64,000 nt of DNA from Devosia submarina (GTDB taxonomy: Bacteria; Pseudomonadota; Alphaproteobacteria; Rhizobiales; Devosiaceae), in contig NZ_PYWB01000004.1 of assembly GCF_003056345.1 (NCBI RefSeq), forward strand, positions 124,001 to 188,000, written 5' to 3'. Positions 9,117 through 16,452 of the stretch are shown in pieces. Positions within the stretch are counted from its first letter, which is position 1, and each line of letters begins with the position of its first letter. Position numbers and translations under genes: made by a program. The notes under the pieces were generated by a model, which ran no database searches, was not told the DNA's origin, and was given only the letters and a program-made list of their open reading frames with translations.

Positions 9117-9826
9117 ACCGTGAAATTGTCCTCGATACGGAAACCACCGGCCTTTCACCGGCTGCCGGCGACCGGCTCGTGGAAATCGGCTGCGTGGAAT
9201 TGATCAACCACATTCCATCTGGCCGGCACTACCACGTTTACATCAATCCCCAGCGCTCCATGCCCGAAGAAGCCTTTCGGGTGCATGGGTTGAGCGAAGA
9301 GTTTCTGGCCGACAAGCCCTTGTTCAAGGATGCGGCGCAGGATTTTCTCGAGTTCATTGGGGACGCGCAGCTCGTTATCCACAATGCGAGCTTCGATATC
9401 GGGTTTCTCAATGCCGAGCTGGAACGCGCTGGCCGGCCCCCGCTAAGCAATCCCGTGCTTGATACCGTGCATCTGGCGCGCGAGAAGCATCCCGGCGCCC
9501 GGGTCAGCCTTGACGCGCTGTGCAAGCATTACGGGATCGACAATTCCCGCCGCACGCTTCATGGCGCCCTCCTTGACAGCGAGATCCTGGCCGAAGTTTA
9601 TCTGGAGCTGATCGGCGGCAAGCAGGTGAGCCTGGCGCTGATCGCAGAAAACCGCATCACCGGCGCTGATGCGATCGCCAATCGGGTGGTGGCGCTGCCA
9701 AGGCCCAATCCCCTCCCACCCCGGATCACGGCAGATGAATTGGCGGCGCATAATGCGTTTGTGGCCAAGCTCGGGGATGACGCGATCTGGGCGCAATATG
9801 CCGTGGTCGCCGAGGCCGCGGAATAA
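9113..9826 (+). CDS. dnaQ: DnaQ, DNA polymerase III epsilon subunit (3'-5' proofreading exonuclease)
   Basis: This is the proofreading subunit of the replicative polymerase. The three exonuclease motifs are in order: DTETTG at 8-13 (Exo I), HNASFDIGFLNAEL (Exo II), and HGALLDSEILAEVY (Exo III, DEDDh type). The C-terminal tail after about residue 180 is the likely polymerase-binding part. The GTG start overlaps the coaE stop by four bases. The gene carries an internal perfect DnaA box (9375-9383). Length 237 is typical of alphaproteobacteria. Confidence 0.96.
   Translation: MNREIVLDTETTGLSPAAGDRLVEIGCVELINHIPSGRHYHVYINPQRSMPEEAFRVHGLSEEFLADKPLFKDAAQDFLEFIGDAQLVIHNASFDIGFLNAELERAGRPPLSNPVLDTVHLAREKHPGARVSLDALCKHYGIDNSRRTLHGALLDSEILAEVYLELIGGKQVSLALIAENRITGADAIANRVVALPRPNPLPPRITADELAAHNAFVAKLGDDAIWAQYAVVAEAAE
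9375..9383 (+). other. Perfect DnaA box inside dnaQ
   Basis: TTATCCACA, the exact consensus 9-mer, lies in the dnaQ coding sequence about 2.3 kb from the origin candidate. It could titrate DnaA or be chance; a single copy is weak evidence. Confidence 0.4.
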
Positions 9827-9943
9827 GGCCGGATATTTTTAGCCTTTTGGCTACGCGCTTCATCTACGCTCAGGGGAGAGCGTGGGCCGAGAACGAGGCG
9901 ATCTGCGCAATATGTTGAGCCTCATTGAAGCAGCCAAATAGAA

Positions 9944-9971
9944 AAAGCCCCGGCCAATAGTCCGGGGCTTT
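9944..9971 (-). terminator. Rho-independent terminator after secB
   Basis: The 10-base arms AAAGCCCCGG (9944-9953) and CCGGGGCTTT (9962-9971) enclose an 8-base loop. Read on the minus strand the hairpin is followed by a run of Ts, suiting the end of secB. It may also stop transcripts from dnaQ, which converges on it. Confidence 0.8.
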
Positions 9972-9997
9972 CTGATTCAGCAATGAAGCGCTGCAGC

Positions 9998-10498
9998 TTA
10001 GTTTGGCTGCTCGCCCGCAGGAGCCGCATTCTGCTTGGCGGCCAGGGCCGCAAGGTTCTGGCGGTAGATGGAGGCGAAGTCGACGGGCTCCATCATCAGC
10101 GGCGGGAAGCCGCCCTGCTGGGTAACGCTGGCGAGGACCTGGCGGGCGAAGGGGAAGATCAGGCGCGGGCATTCGATCATCAGCAACTGGCTGAGGGTTG
10201 CCTCGGGCACGTTGCGCAGGCGGAAAACGCCGCCATAAACCAGTTCTACATTAAACAGGACAGTTGCTTCGCGATTGGCCTTGGCGTTGAGCGTCAGTTC
10301 CACCGCATAGATATCGTCGGACTGCTTCTTGACGGCGACCGAGATGGACACGTTGAACGCCGGATTGCCGCCGCCAGCCATGATCGAGCCAGGCGCGCCT
10401 GGATTTTCAAAGCTGAGGTCGCGGATATACTGGCCAACCATGTTCATGGAGGGTGCATTGGCTTGGGGAGATGCGCTGCCCTGGGTTTCGTCAGACAT
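9998..10498 (-). CDS. secB: SecB, protein-export chaperone
   Basis: SecB is a tetrameric cytosolic chaperone that keeps preproteins unfolded and hands them to SecA. YIRDLSFENPGAP and the long beta-sheet core with VFNVELVYGGVFRL are characteristic, as is the C-terminal PRLIFPFARQVLASVTQQGGFPPLMMEPVDFASIY segment taken in parts. I use the ATG at 10498 (166 residues), which has GAAGGA ten bases upstream; an in-frame TTG at 10516 lies on that ribosome site and is unlikely. It ends at a strong terminator. Confidence 0.96.
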   Translation of the reverse strand: MSDETQGSASPQANAPSMNMVGQYIRDLSFENPGAPGSIMAGGGNPAFNVSISVAVKKQSDDIYAVELTLNAKANREATVLFNVELVYGGVFRLRNVPEATLSQLLMIECPRLIFPFARQVLASVTQQGGFPPLMMEPVDFASIYRQNLAALAAKQNAAPAGEQPN

Positions 10499-10582
10499 GT
10501 AACTGGGATCCTTCAAGGGAAAATCTGCTGCCGGCTGGCTAACATCTTTGCCGGGAGGTCACAAGCGCAGGGGCCAGCCGGC

Positions 10583-11038
10583 TTATTGCGGGCGATAGTC
10601 GTCTTCATCAAGATCGATAGTATCTGGCCTTTGCAACGGGCGATCAAAAGGTTCCGCGCTCCAGCTGGCGTTGCGAGCAGCAACCACGGTGACGCGCTTG
10701 CTCAACTGCGCATAGATCCAGCCGCGCACCGGTGGCAGGAGCAGCAGCAGTGCAACAAAATCGCTGAGAAAGCCGGGCAGAACCAGAAAAAGGGCGGCCA
10801 GGCCGATCATCATGGTGTCGGCAATAGTGCGCGCCGGCATGCGCCCCGTGCTCAGATTGCTGCGCATTTGCGTCAGCACCGAGAGCCCCTGTGCGCGGAT
10901 CAGGACGGCGCCAAGCACGGCCGCGCCAATGATCAGCGCCAGGGTTGGCAAAAGGCCAATGGTTTGCCCCACCTTGATAAAGATGGCGATTTCGATGATG
11001 GGAAGTATGAGCAGACCAAGTGCGAGATATCGTAGCAC
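10583..11038 (-). CDS. fxsA: FxsA family membrane protein
   Basis: FxsA is a small cytoplasmic-membrane protein; in E. coli its overproduction relieves F-plasmid exclusion of phage T7, and its normal role is unclear. Hydrophobic segments are at about residues 3-20, 28-46 and 75-100, with the family-type LLILPIIEIAIFIKVG and FLVLPGFLSDFVALLLLLPP. The tail after residue 115 is polar and acidic. The start is GTG at 11038, giving 151 residues. It lies between secB and the divergent Tim44-like gene, a conserved arrangement in Hyphomicrobiales. Confidence 0.9.
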   Translation of the reverse strand: MLRYLALGLLILPIIEIAIFIKVGQTIGLLPTLALIIGAAVLGAVLIRAQGLSVLTQMRSNLSTGRMPARTIADTMMIGLAALFLVLPGFLSDFVALLLLLPPVRGWIYAQLSKRVTVVAARNASWSAEPFDRPLQRPDTIDLDEDDYRPQ

Positions 11039-11113
11039 GATCCTGGTTCCTTTCGCCGGGGCGACAAAACATCACTCGCCACTTGTGTGAACTGGTTTGG
11101 AGGTGAGCCGTTT

Positions 11114-11125
11114 CCTATATATAGG
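11114..11125. promoter_or_regulatory. AT-rich palindrome in the divergent fxsA/Tim44 promoter region
   Basis: CCTATATATAGG is a perfect 12-bp palindrome in the 153-bp gap between two divergent genes. It could hold a -10 element readable in both directions. It is the most AT-rich part of the gap. Confidence 0.35.
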
Positions 11126-11191
11126 TCAATTGTTGCACTCAGCGAGTGTTCCCGCGTCCCTGCGACGCATTCGACGGTAAGGCCCTAGCCC

Positions 11192-11905
11192 ATGGACGAA
11201 TTCCTTGATCTGCCCACCCTCATCGTGATCGTTGTGGCGATCTTTGTGTTGTTCCGGCTGCGCTCGGTTCTGGGCACAAGGACAGGGCATGAACGCCCGC
11301 CAATCGAGCGCCGTAAGCCCGCCGAAGCTGCGGCAGCGGAAGACACGGTGGTGCCATTGCGACCCCGCGGTGCTGGCAATCCGGAACTAAATGACGAATT
11401 GCGCGCCCGCAAGCTCGAATCAGAGATCGAGCAGTTCGCCCGCGACGATGCCCCATTGGCCGATGGCCTGCGTCAGGTGGCTGCAGTTGATTCCACATTT
11501 ACGCCGAAAACCTTCCTTGAAGGTGCCAAGCAGGCCTATGAGATGATCGTTACTGCCTTTGCCGAAGGCGACCGCCAGACGCTCAAGAATCTGCTGGAAA
11601 AGGATGTGTTTGAAGGCTTCCAGCGCGCCATCGCCGATCGCGAAGCGGCCGGGCAAAAGGTCGATTTCACCTTTGTGGGCCTGCCCAAGATCGAATTCTC
11701 CGGCGCTGAATACGACAAAAAGAACGTGCTGGTGACGGTGCGCTTCCATGCCGAAGTGGTGTCGGCCACGCGCGACAAGGACGGCAATCTGGTTGAAGGC
11801 AATGCTGACCAGGTGCAGACCATTGCCGATGAATGGACCTTTGCGCGCAATCCCAAGTCGCGCGACCCCAACTGGAAAGTTGTGACCACCAGCCAGCTCG
11901 ACTGA
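11192..11905 (+). CDS. Tim44/TimA-like protein
   Basis: This is a bacterial Tim44-like domain protein of 237 residues. One N-terminal membrane segment (about residues 9-24, LIVIVVAIFVLFRLRSVLG) is followed by a charged linker, and the Tim44-like domain covers about 95-237 (FLEGAKQAYEMIVTAFAEGD to NWKVVTTSQLD). In mitochondria Tim44 anchors the import motor; in Caulobacter TimA is a membrane protein with a proposed envelope role. It is divergent from fxsA. In relatives an mltA gene often follows, but here the Smr gene comes next. Confidence 0.88.
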   Translation: MDEFLDLPTLIVIVVAIFVLFRLRSVLGTRTGHERPPIERRKPAEAAAAEDTVVPLRPRGAGNPELNDELRARKLESEIEQFARDDAPLADGLRQVAAVDSTFTPKTFLEGAKQAYEMIVTAFAEGDRQTLKNLLEKDVFEGFQRAIADREAAGQKVDFTFVGLPKIEFSGAEYDKKNVLVTVRFHAEVVSATRDKDGNLVEGNADQVQTIADEWTFARNPKSRDPNWKVVTTSQLD

Positions 11906-11933
11906 ACACAAGCGGCAGGTTCGGCGTATCGCC

Positions 11934-12518
11934 ATGTCCAAGCGTGACCCCAAACGCCTGCCGCACGACTTCCACCTTTGGACAGCCGTGGCCTCCACGG
12001 TTGACCCGCTGCGGCGCAAGGGCCTGCTCAAGCTCCATGCGGCACCCCTGCCCCTGCCGCAGGACGAGCCAGCGCCCAAGCCAAGCAAGCCGCCAGCGGG
12101 CAAGCCAGCGCCGCGCCAACCCTTTTTGCCGCCCTACCAGGCACCGCTCCCCCCGACCCCAGGGGGGGAAAAGGGCGTTGATCCTTCCATTCGCAAGAAG
12201 CTGGGGCGCGGGCGCATCGAGATCGATGGCCGGATCGATTTGCATGGCATGACGCAGGCCGAAGCCCGGGCGGCACTGCATCGCTATCTGCATGCGCGCT
12301 GGAGCCGGGGCGACCGCACGGTTTTGGTGATTACGGGCAAGGGCGCCAAAACCGATGATGATTACATCGCAGCCATGAGCGAGCGCGGGATCTTAAGGAC
12401 CATGTTGCCGATCTGGCTAAGCGAGCCGTCCCTAGCGCCCATGGTGTCCGGCTGGAGCGTAGCTGCGCGTGGCCATGGCGGGGAGGGCGCGTGGTATGTG
12501 CGCCTGCGCCGCGCATGA
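11934..12518 (+). CDS. Smr/MutS2-domain protein
   Basis: This 194-residue protein has a basic N terminus, a proline-rich linker (about residues 40-80) and a C-terminal Smr domain. Domain motifs are IDLHGMTQAEA, VLVITGKG, and HGGEGAWYVRLRR. Smr domains often act as nicking endonucleases or RNA-binding modules; the role of this stand-alone type is not established. Its TGA overlaps the ATG of the next gene, so the two are coupled. It lies 28 bp after the Tim44-like gene, probably in the same transcript. Confidence 0.9.
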   Translation: MSKRDPKRLPHDFHLWTAVASTVDPLRRKGLLKLHAAPLPLPQDEPAPKPSKPPAGKPAPRQPFLPPYQAPLPPTPGGEKGVDPSIRKKLGRGRIEIDGRIDLHGMTQAEARAALHRYLHARWSRGDRTVLVITGKGAKTDDDYIAAMSERGILRTMLPIWLSEPSLAPMVSGWSVAARGHGGEGAWYVRLRRA

Positions 12519-12883
12519 CCCCTTTGGGAGCCAAGATGCGCGCCCTGCGCGAGGAGCGAGGCATTTCGCTCAAGGACATGGCCGAGTCGCTCGGGGTTTC
12601 CAGCGCCTATCTTTCGGCGCTTGAACATGGAAAACGCGGCAAGCCGACTGGGTTTTTGCTGCATCGGATTATCGCCTATTTCAACGTGATCTGGGATGAA
12701 GCCGAGGAGCTGCAGCGCCTGGCCGAGATCAGCGACCCCAAGATTTCCATTGATACCGGCGGCTTGCCCCCCGAGGCGACTGAGCTGACCAACCGCTTGG
12801 CGGGCGCAATCGACAAGCTTGATCCGGAAGATCTACGCTTTCTGCGCGACGAAGTGATCCGCCGCTCGGGCAAGCGCCGCTAG
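12515..12883 (+). CDS. XRE-family helix-turn-helix regulator
   Basis: A DNA-binding protein of 122 residues. The helix-turn-helix of the Cro/C1 type covers about residues 3-62: LGAKMRALREERGISLKDMA, then LGVSSAYLSALEHGKRGKP. The C-terminal half has no recognised domain and is rich in charged residues. The ATG overlaps the stop of the Smr-domain gene (ATGA), which fixes the start; an upstream in-frame start lies inside that gene. This Smr-XRE pairing recurs in Hyphomicrobiales as far as I recall. The target is unknown. Confidence 0.9.
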   Translation: MTPLGAKMRALREERGISLKDMAESLGVSSAYLSALEHGKRGKPTGFLLHRIIAYFNVIWDEAEELQRLAEISDPKISIDTGGLPPEATELTNRLAGAIDKLDPEDLRFLRDEVIRRSGKRR

Positions 12884-12926
12884 GCCCGGGCGGGCACAAG
12901 GTCATCTCGAGGGACGGGAGCCCCGA

Positions 12927-13049
12927 TTATTTCTTTGCCGTATTGCCGGCGCTGCCTGAACCCAGACCGGTGACAGCCTTGGTGGCGGCCACCTTGTCCT
13001 TTTTGGGTTTCTTGGCTTCCTTGTTGCTGCGCAGCTGACCTTTGGCCAT
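12927..13049 (-). CDS. Small lysine-rich conserved protein (40 residues)
   Basis: A 40-residue reading frame starts MAKGQLRSNKEAKKPKKDK and ends NTAKK. A strong ribosome site (AAGGAG) lies nine bases before the ATG. The basic N-terminal half and the MAKGQ-RSNKE opening resemble short conserved hypothetical proteins of Hyphomicrobiales. It may bind nucleic acid because of its charge, but that is only inference. It stands alone between the XRE gene (convergent) and the GH25 gene. It is a real gene in my view because of the start site, composition and lack of any other gene in the gap. Confidence 0.75.
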   Translation of the reverse strand: MAKGQLRSNKEAKKPKKDKVAATKAVTGLGSGSAGNTAKK

Positions 13050-13135
13050 GGCATAATCTCCTTGCCCGAGGGCTTTCGACGCCCTTGTTGCAAGGGGGAG
13101 GCTAGACCTGCCTCCCTATGCTGGCAAGCACCACT

Positions 13136-13984
13136 TTACTTGGCTGATTGGCAGCGTCCGGTGGGCCCAAGCGAAGCAATGGCGCGCGGATCACAACCGG
13201 TCAGGAGGAACTGGATCCACTCGTTCTGCCCGCCATAAAAGGCGTTGCGATCCACCTCGCCCTTGATGCCGGGCACGACGCCGGTTTGCGTCCACTGCCA
13301 GAACGTCCAGGTGCGGTTGTTGTAGCGCTGGTGCGGCTCGGCGGCGGTGGAGCGCAGCCAGAAGGCGTTGGGGAAGTATTCCCCTTCCAGGATATCACGG
13401 TGGAAGTTCATGTCGGTATAGATGATGGGCAGCTTGCCGGTGTGGCGCTCCATGGCATCGAGCATGACGCGGATCTTTTCCAGCGCATCGGCGCGGCTGG
13501 GCTTATTCTTGCAGCTGGAATGGTTGTTCCACTCAAGATCGAGCACGGGCGGCAAGGCATCATAATCATTGGGCACATTGGCCATGAACCAGGCGGCCTG
13601 TTCGGACGCCAGGGAACACCAGGTCATGAAGTGGTAGGCGCCGCGCGGCATACCGGCGTCGCGCGCCTTGACCCAATTGCTGCGGAAATTGGGATCGATG
13701 TAATCGCGACCCTCGGTGGCCTTCATGAACACGAAGTGGATGCCCGACTGGAAGGCCTTGCGGAAATCGATGTCCGACTGGTAGCGGGCCACATCGATCC
13801 CCTGGATCGGCATACCGCGGGCGCGATCGACGCCGGCATGGGGGCGGTTGTCGCCCTGGATGGGGCCATAAAGGCCGCCGCCCGAAGAACAGGCCACAAG
13901 AGCGAGCGCCAGCATGGCTGAGATGGCGCCCTTTGCGATCGTGGAAAACGAGGGAAAGGGCCGTCTGATCAGCATAGGACGCAA
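13136..13984 (-). CDS. GH25 family lysozyme-like lipoprotein
   Basis: GH25 enzymes cut the muramic acid to glucosamine bond of peptidoglycan. The N terminus is a lipoprotein signal: basic residues, hydrophobic stretch 19-31 and a lipobox ending at Cys32 (LALVACSS). The GH25 domain follows from about residue 60: GIDVARYQSDIDF, FVFMKATEG, RGAYHFM, and VLDLEWN with the catalytic acidic pair. It is 282 residues long. The product would sit on an envelope membrane facing the periplasm. The gene is divergent from comM, with a CtrA-like motif between them. Confidence 0.92.
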   Translation of the reverse strand: MRPMLIRRPFPSFSTIAKGAISAMLALALVACSSGGGLYGPIQGDNRPHAGVDRARGMPIQGIDVARYQSDIDFRKAFQSGIHFVFMKATEGRDYIDPNFRSNWVKARDAGMPRGAYHFMTWCSLASEQAAWFMANVPNDYDALPPVLDLEWNNHSSCKNKPSRADALEKIRVMLDAMERHTGKLPIIYTDMNFHRDILEGEYFPNAFWLRSTAAEPHQRYNNRTWTFWQWTQTGVVPGIKGEVDRNAFYGGQNEWIQFLLTGCDPRAIASLGPTGRCQSAK

Positions 13985-14025
13985 CTCTGGCTGGAATACA
14001 CGGCCTTTGATTCAACATGACTGGG

Positions 14026-14040
14026 TTAACGGGGGATTAG
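14026..14040. promoter_or_regulatory. CtrA-like box between the lysozyme and comM genes
   Basis: TTAA-CGGGGGA-TTAG matches TTAA-N7-TTAA with one mismatch. It is 42 bp upstream of the GH25 gene, a plausible promoter position for control of a wall enzyme by the cell-cycle regulator CtrA. Confidence 0.35.
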
Positions 14041-14134
14041 GTTTACCGCCTTGGCAATCGGCGTGGTTAACAAGCGGTTTCCTTGTGGCACCTACGGGGT
14101 TTTGCTAGGTTGCCGCCGACGGAGGGGCAGGGGC

Positions 14135-15658
14135 ATGGTCACGCGGGTTGCGACGGTGGCGTTTCGAGGCATCGAAGCGGTCCGGGTGGATGTGCAGGTG
14201 CAAATTGCGCCCGGTTTTCCGGCCTTTGTGCTGGTGGGGCTGCCCGACAAGGCGGTCAAGGAAAGCGGCGAGCGCGTGCGAGCGGCGCTGGTTGCCTCGG
14301 GGCTGGGCCTGCCGCCCAAGCGCATCACGGTGAACCTTGCGCCGGCCGACCTGCCCAAGGAAGGCAGCCATTACGATTTACCCATCGCGCTGGGGATCAT
14401 GGCCGCGATCGGTGCCATTCCCGAGGACGCGCTTGCGGGTTTTCTAGCGCTGGGTGAACTGGGGCTCGACGGGCGACTGGCCCATGTGGGCGGCGTGCTG
14501 CCGGCAGCGATTGCGGCGCAGGAAATGGAGATGGGGCTGATCTGCCCCGAGGCCTCGGGGTCGGAAGCGGCCTGGGCGGGTGAAACGCTTGATATTGTGG
14601 CGGCAGAAAGCCTGCTGGCGCTGGTCAATCACCTGACCGGCCACCAAAAGGCGAGCCGGCCCATTCCGCGCAAGCATGTGGCGCAAGGGAGCCTGCCCGA
14701 TCTCGCCGACGTGCGCGGGCAGCATGTGGCGCGGCGCGCGCTGGAGGTGGCCGCCGCCGGTGGGCATAATATGCTGATGATCGGACCACCAGGGGCTGGC
14801 AAATCCATGCTGGCGCAGCGGCTGCCCTCCATTTTGCCGCTGCTTAATCCGCGCGAGATCCTCGATGTTTCCATGATCCAGTCGATTGCGGGGGAATTGG
14901 CGGGCGGTGGCTTATCGGATCGCCGGCCGTTCCGGGCGCCGCATCATTCGGCCTCGATGGCCGCGCTGGTGGGCGGTGGCTTGAAGGTTCGGCCAGGGGA
15001 GGTGAGCCTGGCGCACAATGGCGTGCTGTTTCTTGATGAACTGCCCGAGTTCGCGCCAAGCGTGCTCGACAGTTTGCGCCAGCCGCTGGAAGCGGGGGAA
15101 ACGGTGATCGCCCGGGCCAATGCGCGGGTGAGTTATCCCAGCCGCGTGCAGCTGATTGCAGCCATGAACCCTTGCAAATGCGGCATGGCAGGAACGCCGG
15201 GGCATACCTGCCGAAGGGGTTTGGCCTGTGCGAGCGATTACCAGGGGCGGGTGTCGGGACCGTTTCTGGATCGCATCGACATCCGAATCGACGTGCCGGC
15301 CGTAACGGCTGCCGACATGATTGCTCCAGCGGGGGAAACGGAGAGTTCTGCCGTGGTGGCCAAGCGGGTGGCAGTGGCTCGCGAACGCCAGCGGCAGCGC
15401 TACCTTGAGCGGGGCGTGCCCAATGTGCACACCAATGCCGCGGCCAGCGCGACGCTGATCGAGGCCGTGGTTGATCCGGATCGGGAAAGCCAGACCTTGT
15501 TGCTGCAGGCAGCCGAGCGGTTCAACCTTTCGGCGCGCGCTTACCATCGCGTGCTCAAGCTTGCGCGCACGCTGGCGGACCTTGCGGGCGTGGAGCGCGT
15601 GGCGCGGCCCCATATTGCCGAAGCGCTGAGCTACCGCCTCAATATCGGCGCGACCTGA
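14135..15658 (+). CDS. comM: YifB/ComM family Mg-chelatase-like AAA+ ATPase
   Basis: ComM is a hexameric helicase that extends branch migration during natural transformation in some bacteria; elsewhere its role is unclear. The N-terminal LonC-like domain has GFPAFVLVGLPDKAVKES. The ATPase has Walker A GPPGAGKSM and Walker B VLFLDELPEF, and a cysteine-rich segment (CKCGMAGTPGHTC) lies before the C-terminal domain. The ATG at 14135 has GGAGGGG upstream and gives 507 residues, the usual size. Longer in-frame starts upstream lack homologous sequence. It reads away from the GH25 gene. Confidence 0.93.
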   Translation: MVTRVATVAFRGIEAVRVDVQVQIAPGFPAFVLVGLPDKAVKESGERVRAALVASGLGLPPKRITVNLAPADLPKEGSHYDLPIALGIMAAIGAIPEDALAGFLALGELGLDGRLAHVGGVLPAAIAAQEMEMGLICPEASGSEAAWAGETLDIVAAESLLALVNHLTGHQKASRPIPRKHVAQGSLPDLADVRGQHVARRALEVAAAGGHNMLMIGPPGAGKSMLAQRLPSILPLLNPREILDVSMIQSIAGELAGGGLSDRRPFRAPHHSASMAALVGGGLKVRPGEVSLAHNGVLFLDELPEFAPSVLDSLRQPLEAGETVIARANARVSYPSRVQLIAAMNPCKCGMAGTPGHTCRRGLACASDYQGRVSGPFLDRIDIRIDVPAVTAADMIAPAGETESSAVVAKRVAVARERQRQRYLERGVPNVHTNAAASATLIEAVVDPDRESQTLLLQAAERFNLSARAYHRVLKLARTLADLAGVERVARPHIAEALSYRLNIGAT

Positions 15659-15665
15659 GGAAAGC

Positions 15666-15674
15666 TGTGGATAA
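15666..15674 (-). other. Perfect DnaA box next to parS site 5
   Basis: TGTGGATAA is the reverse complement of the consensus TTATCCACA. It is separated from the parS site at 15676 by a single base, in the comM to cold-shock-gene gap. Perfect DnaA boxes are rare by chance, so the pairing is notable. Confidence 0.5.
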
Positions 15675-15675
15675 G

Positions 15676-15691
15676 TGTTTCACGTGAATCC
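15676..15691. promoter_or_regulatory. parS: parS site 5 (asymmetric, with GANTC)
   Basis: TGTTTCACGTGAATCC, intergenic, just after comM. It carries GAATC, a GANTC motif, and abuts a perfect DnaA box. Confidence 0.8.
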
Positions 15692-15788
15692 GCGCGTTCT
15701 GCCCGGGCGCTGGATTTTCTGATGATCCCGGCCAAAACGCCGGTTTTTTGCTTAGGGGCCGTTAACCGGCGGCTCCTATTGCTGAGGC

Positions 15789-16436
15789 GTGAGCAAGATC
15801 ATGACACGCCGCTCAGGCGAACTGGTGCAGTGGAACAACAAGGGTGGATACGGCTTCGTGCGCGATGGCACGGGGCGGGATTTCTATCTCCATATTTCCA
15901 AAGTTGCCGGCGAGCGACCCCGCATCGGGGACAAGGTCGATTTCGAACTCGCAACAGGTCGGAATGGCCGCCCGGCGGCGGTAGATGCGCGGGTTCTCGA
16001 GGAAATGCGTCCGCGCGTGACCAGCCTGCCCGAGGCGCTTCGCAGCCCACCATCCATTTCCCGCTACAAGCTAGGGCTGCGCGTAGGCGCGGCAACTATG
16101 ATGACGCTGCTGATCCTTTTTGGCATCGGCATGGACAACGCGCCGGTGTGGCTCGCCGTTCTCTATGCGGGCATGGGATTGGCGTCCGCCATGCTCTACC
16201 GCTTCGACAAGATCTATGCCCTTACCGATCGCTGGCGGGTGAGCGAGACCAATCTTCATGCGGTGGATTTGAGCTTCGGCATTATTGGCGGCCTATGTGC
16301 GCAGGAATTCTACCGCCACAAGACGGTCAAGCCGCGTTTTGTGGCCGCTACTTGGGCCATAGCGCTGTTTCATACTCTGCTGCTGGCGAGCATTTCATTT
16401 GGCTGGCTTGAATTGCTCCTGCCCCAGCTGGGCTGA
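15789..16436 (+). CDS. Cold-shock domain fused to DUF1294 membrane domain
   Basis: The N-terminal cold-shock domain (about residues 5-70) has the RNP motifs KGGYGFVRD and DFYLHISKV for binding single-stranded nucleic acid. The C-terminal half (about 90-215) is DUF1294 with three or four hydrophobic segments and LYRFDKIYALTDRWRVSE. Such fusions are known, but their role is not established; a membrane-tied RNA-binding function is inference. The start may be the GTG at 15789 (215 residues) or the ATG at 15801; neither has a clear ribosome site. parS sites flank the gene on both sides, and the second overlaps its stop codon. Confidence 0.85.
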   Translation: MSKIMTRRSGELVQWNNKGGYGFVRDGTGRDFYLHISKVAGERPRIGDKVDFELATGRNGRPAAVDARVLEEMRPRVTSLPEALRSPPSISRYKLGLRVGAATMMTLLILFGIGMDNAPVWLAVLYAGMGLASAMLYRFDKIYALTDRWRVSETNLHAVDLSFGIIGGLCAQEFYRHKTVKPRFVAATWAIALFHTLLLASISFGWLELLLPQLG

Positions 16437-16449
16437 TTCACGTGAAACC
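16434..16449. promoter_or_regulatory. parS: parS site 6 (asymmetric, with GANTC)
   Basis: TGATTCACGTGAAACC. Its first three bases are the stop codon of the cold-shock/DUF1294 gene, and it ends 4 bp before the stop of the convergent WYL regulator. It contains GATTC (a GANTC motif). Confidence 0.75.
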
Positions 16450-16452
16450 GCG

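Noticed and set aside
12902..13093. 63-codon minus-strand frame over the small basic protein gene
   Set aside because: A different frame in the same direction has the strong ribosome site and family-like composition, so I kept that one (12927-13049).
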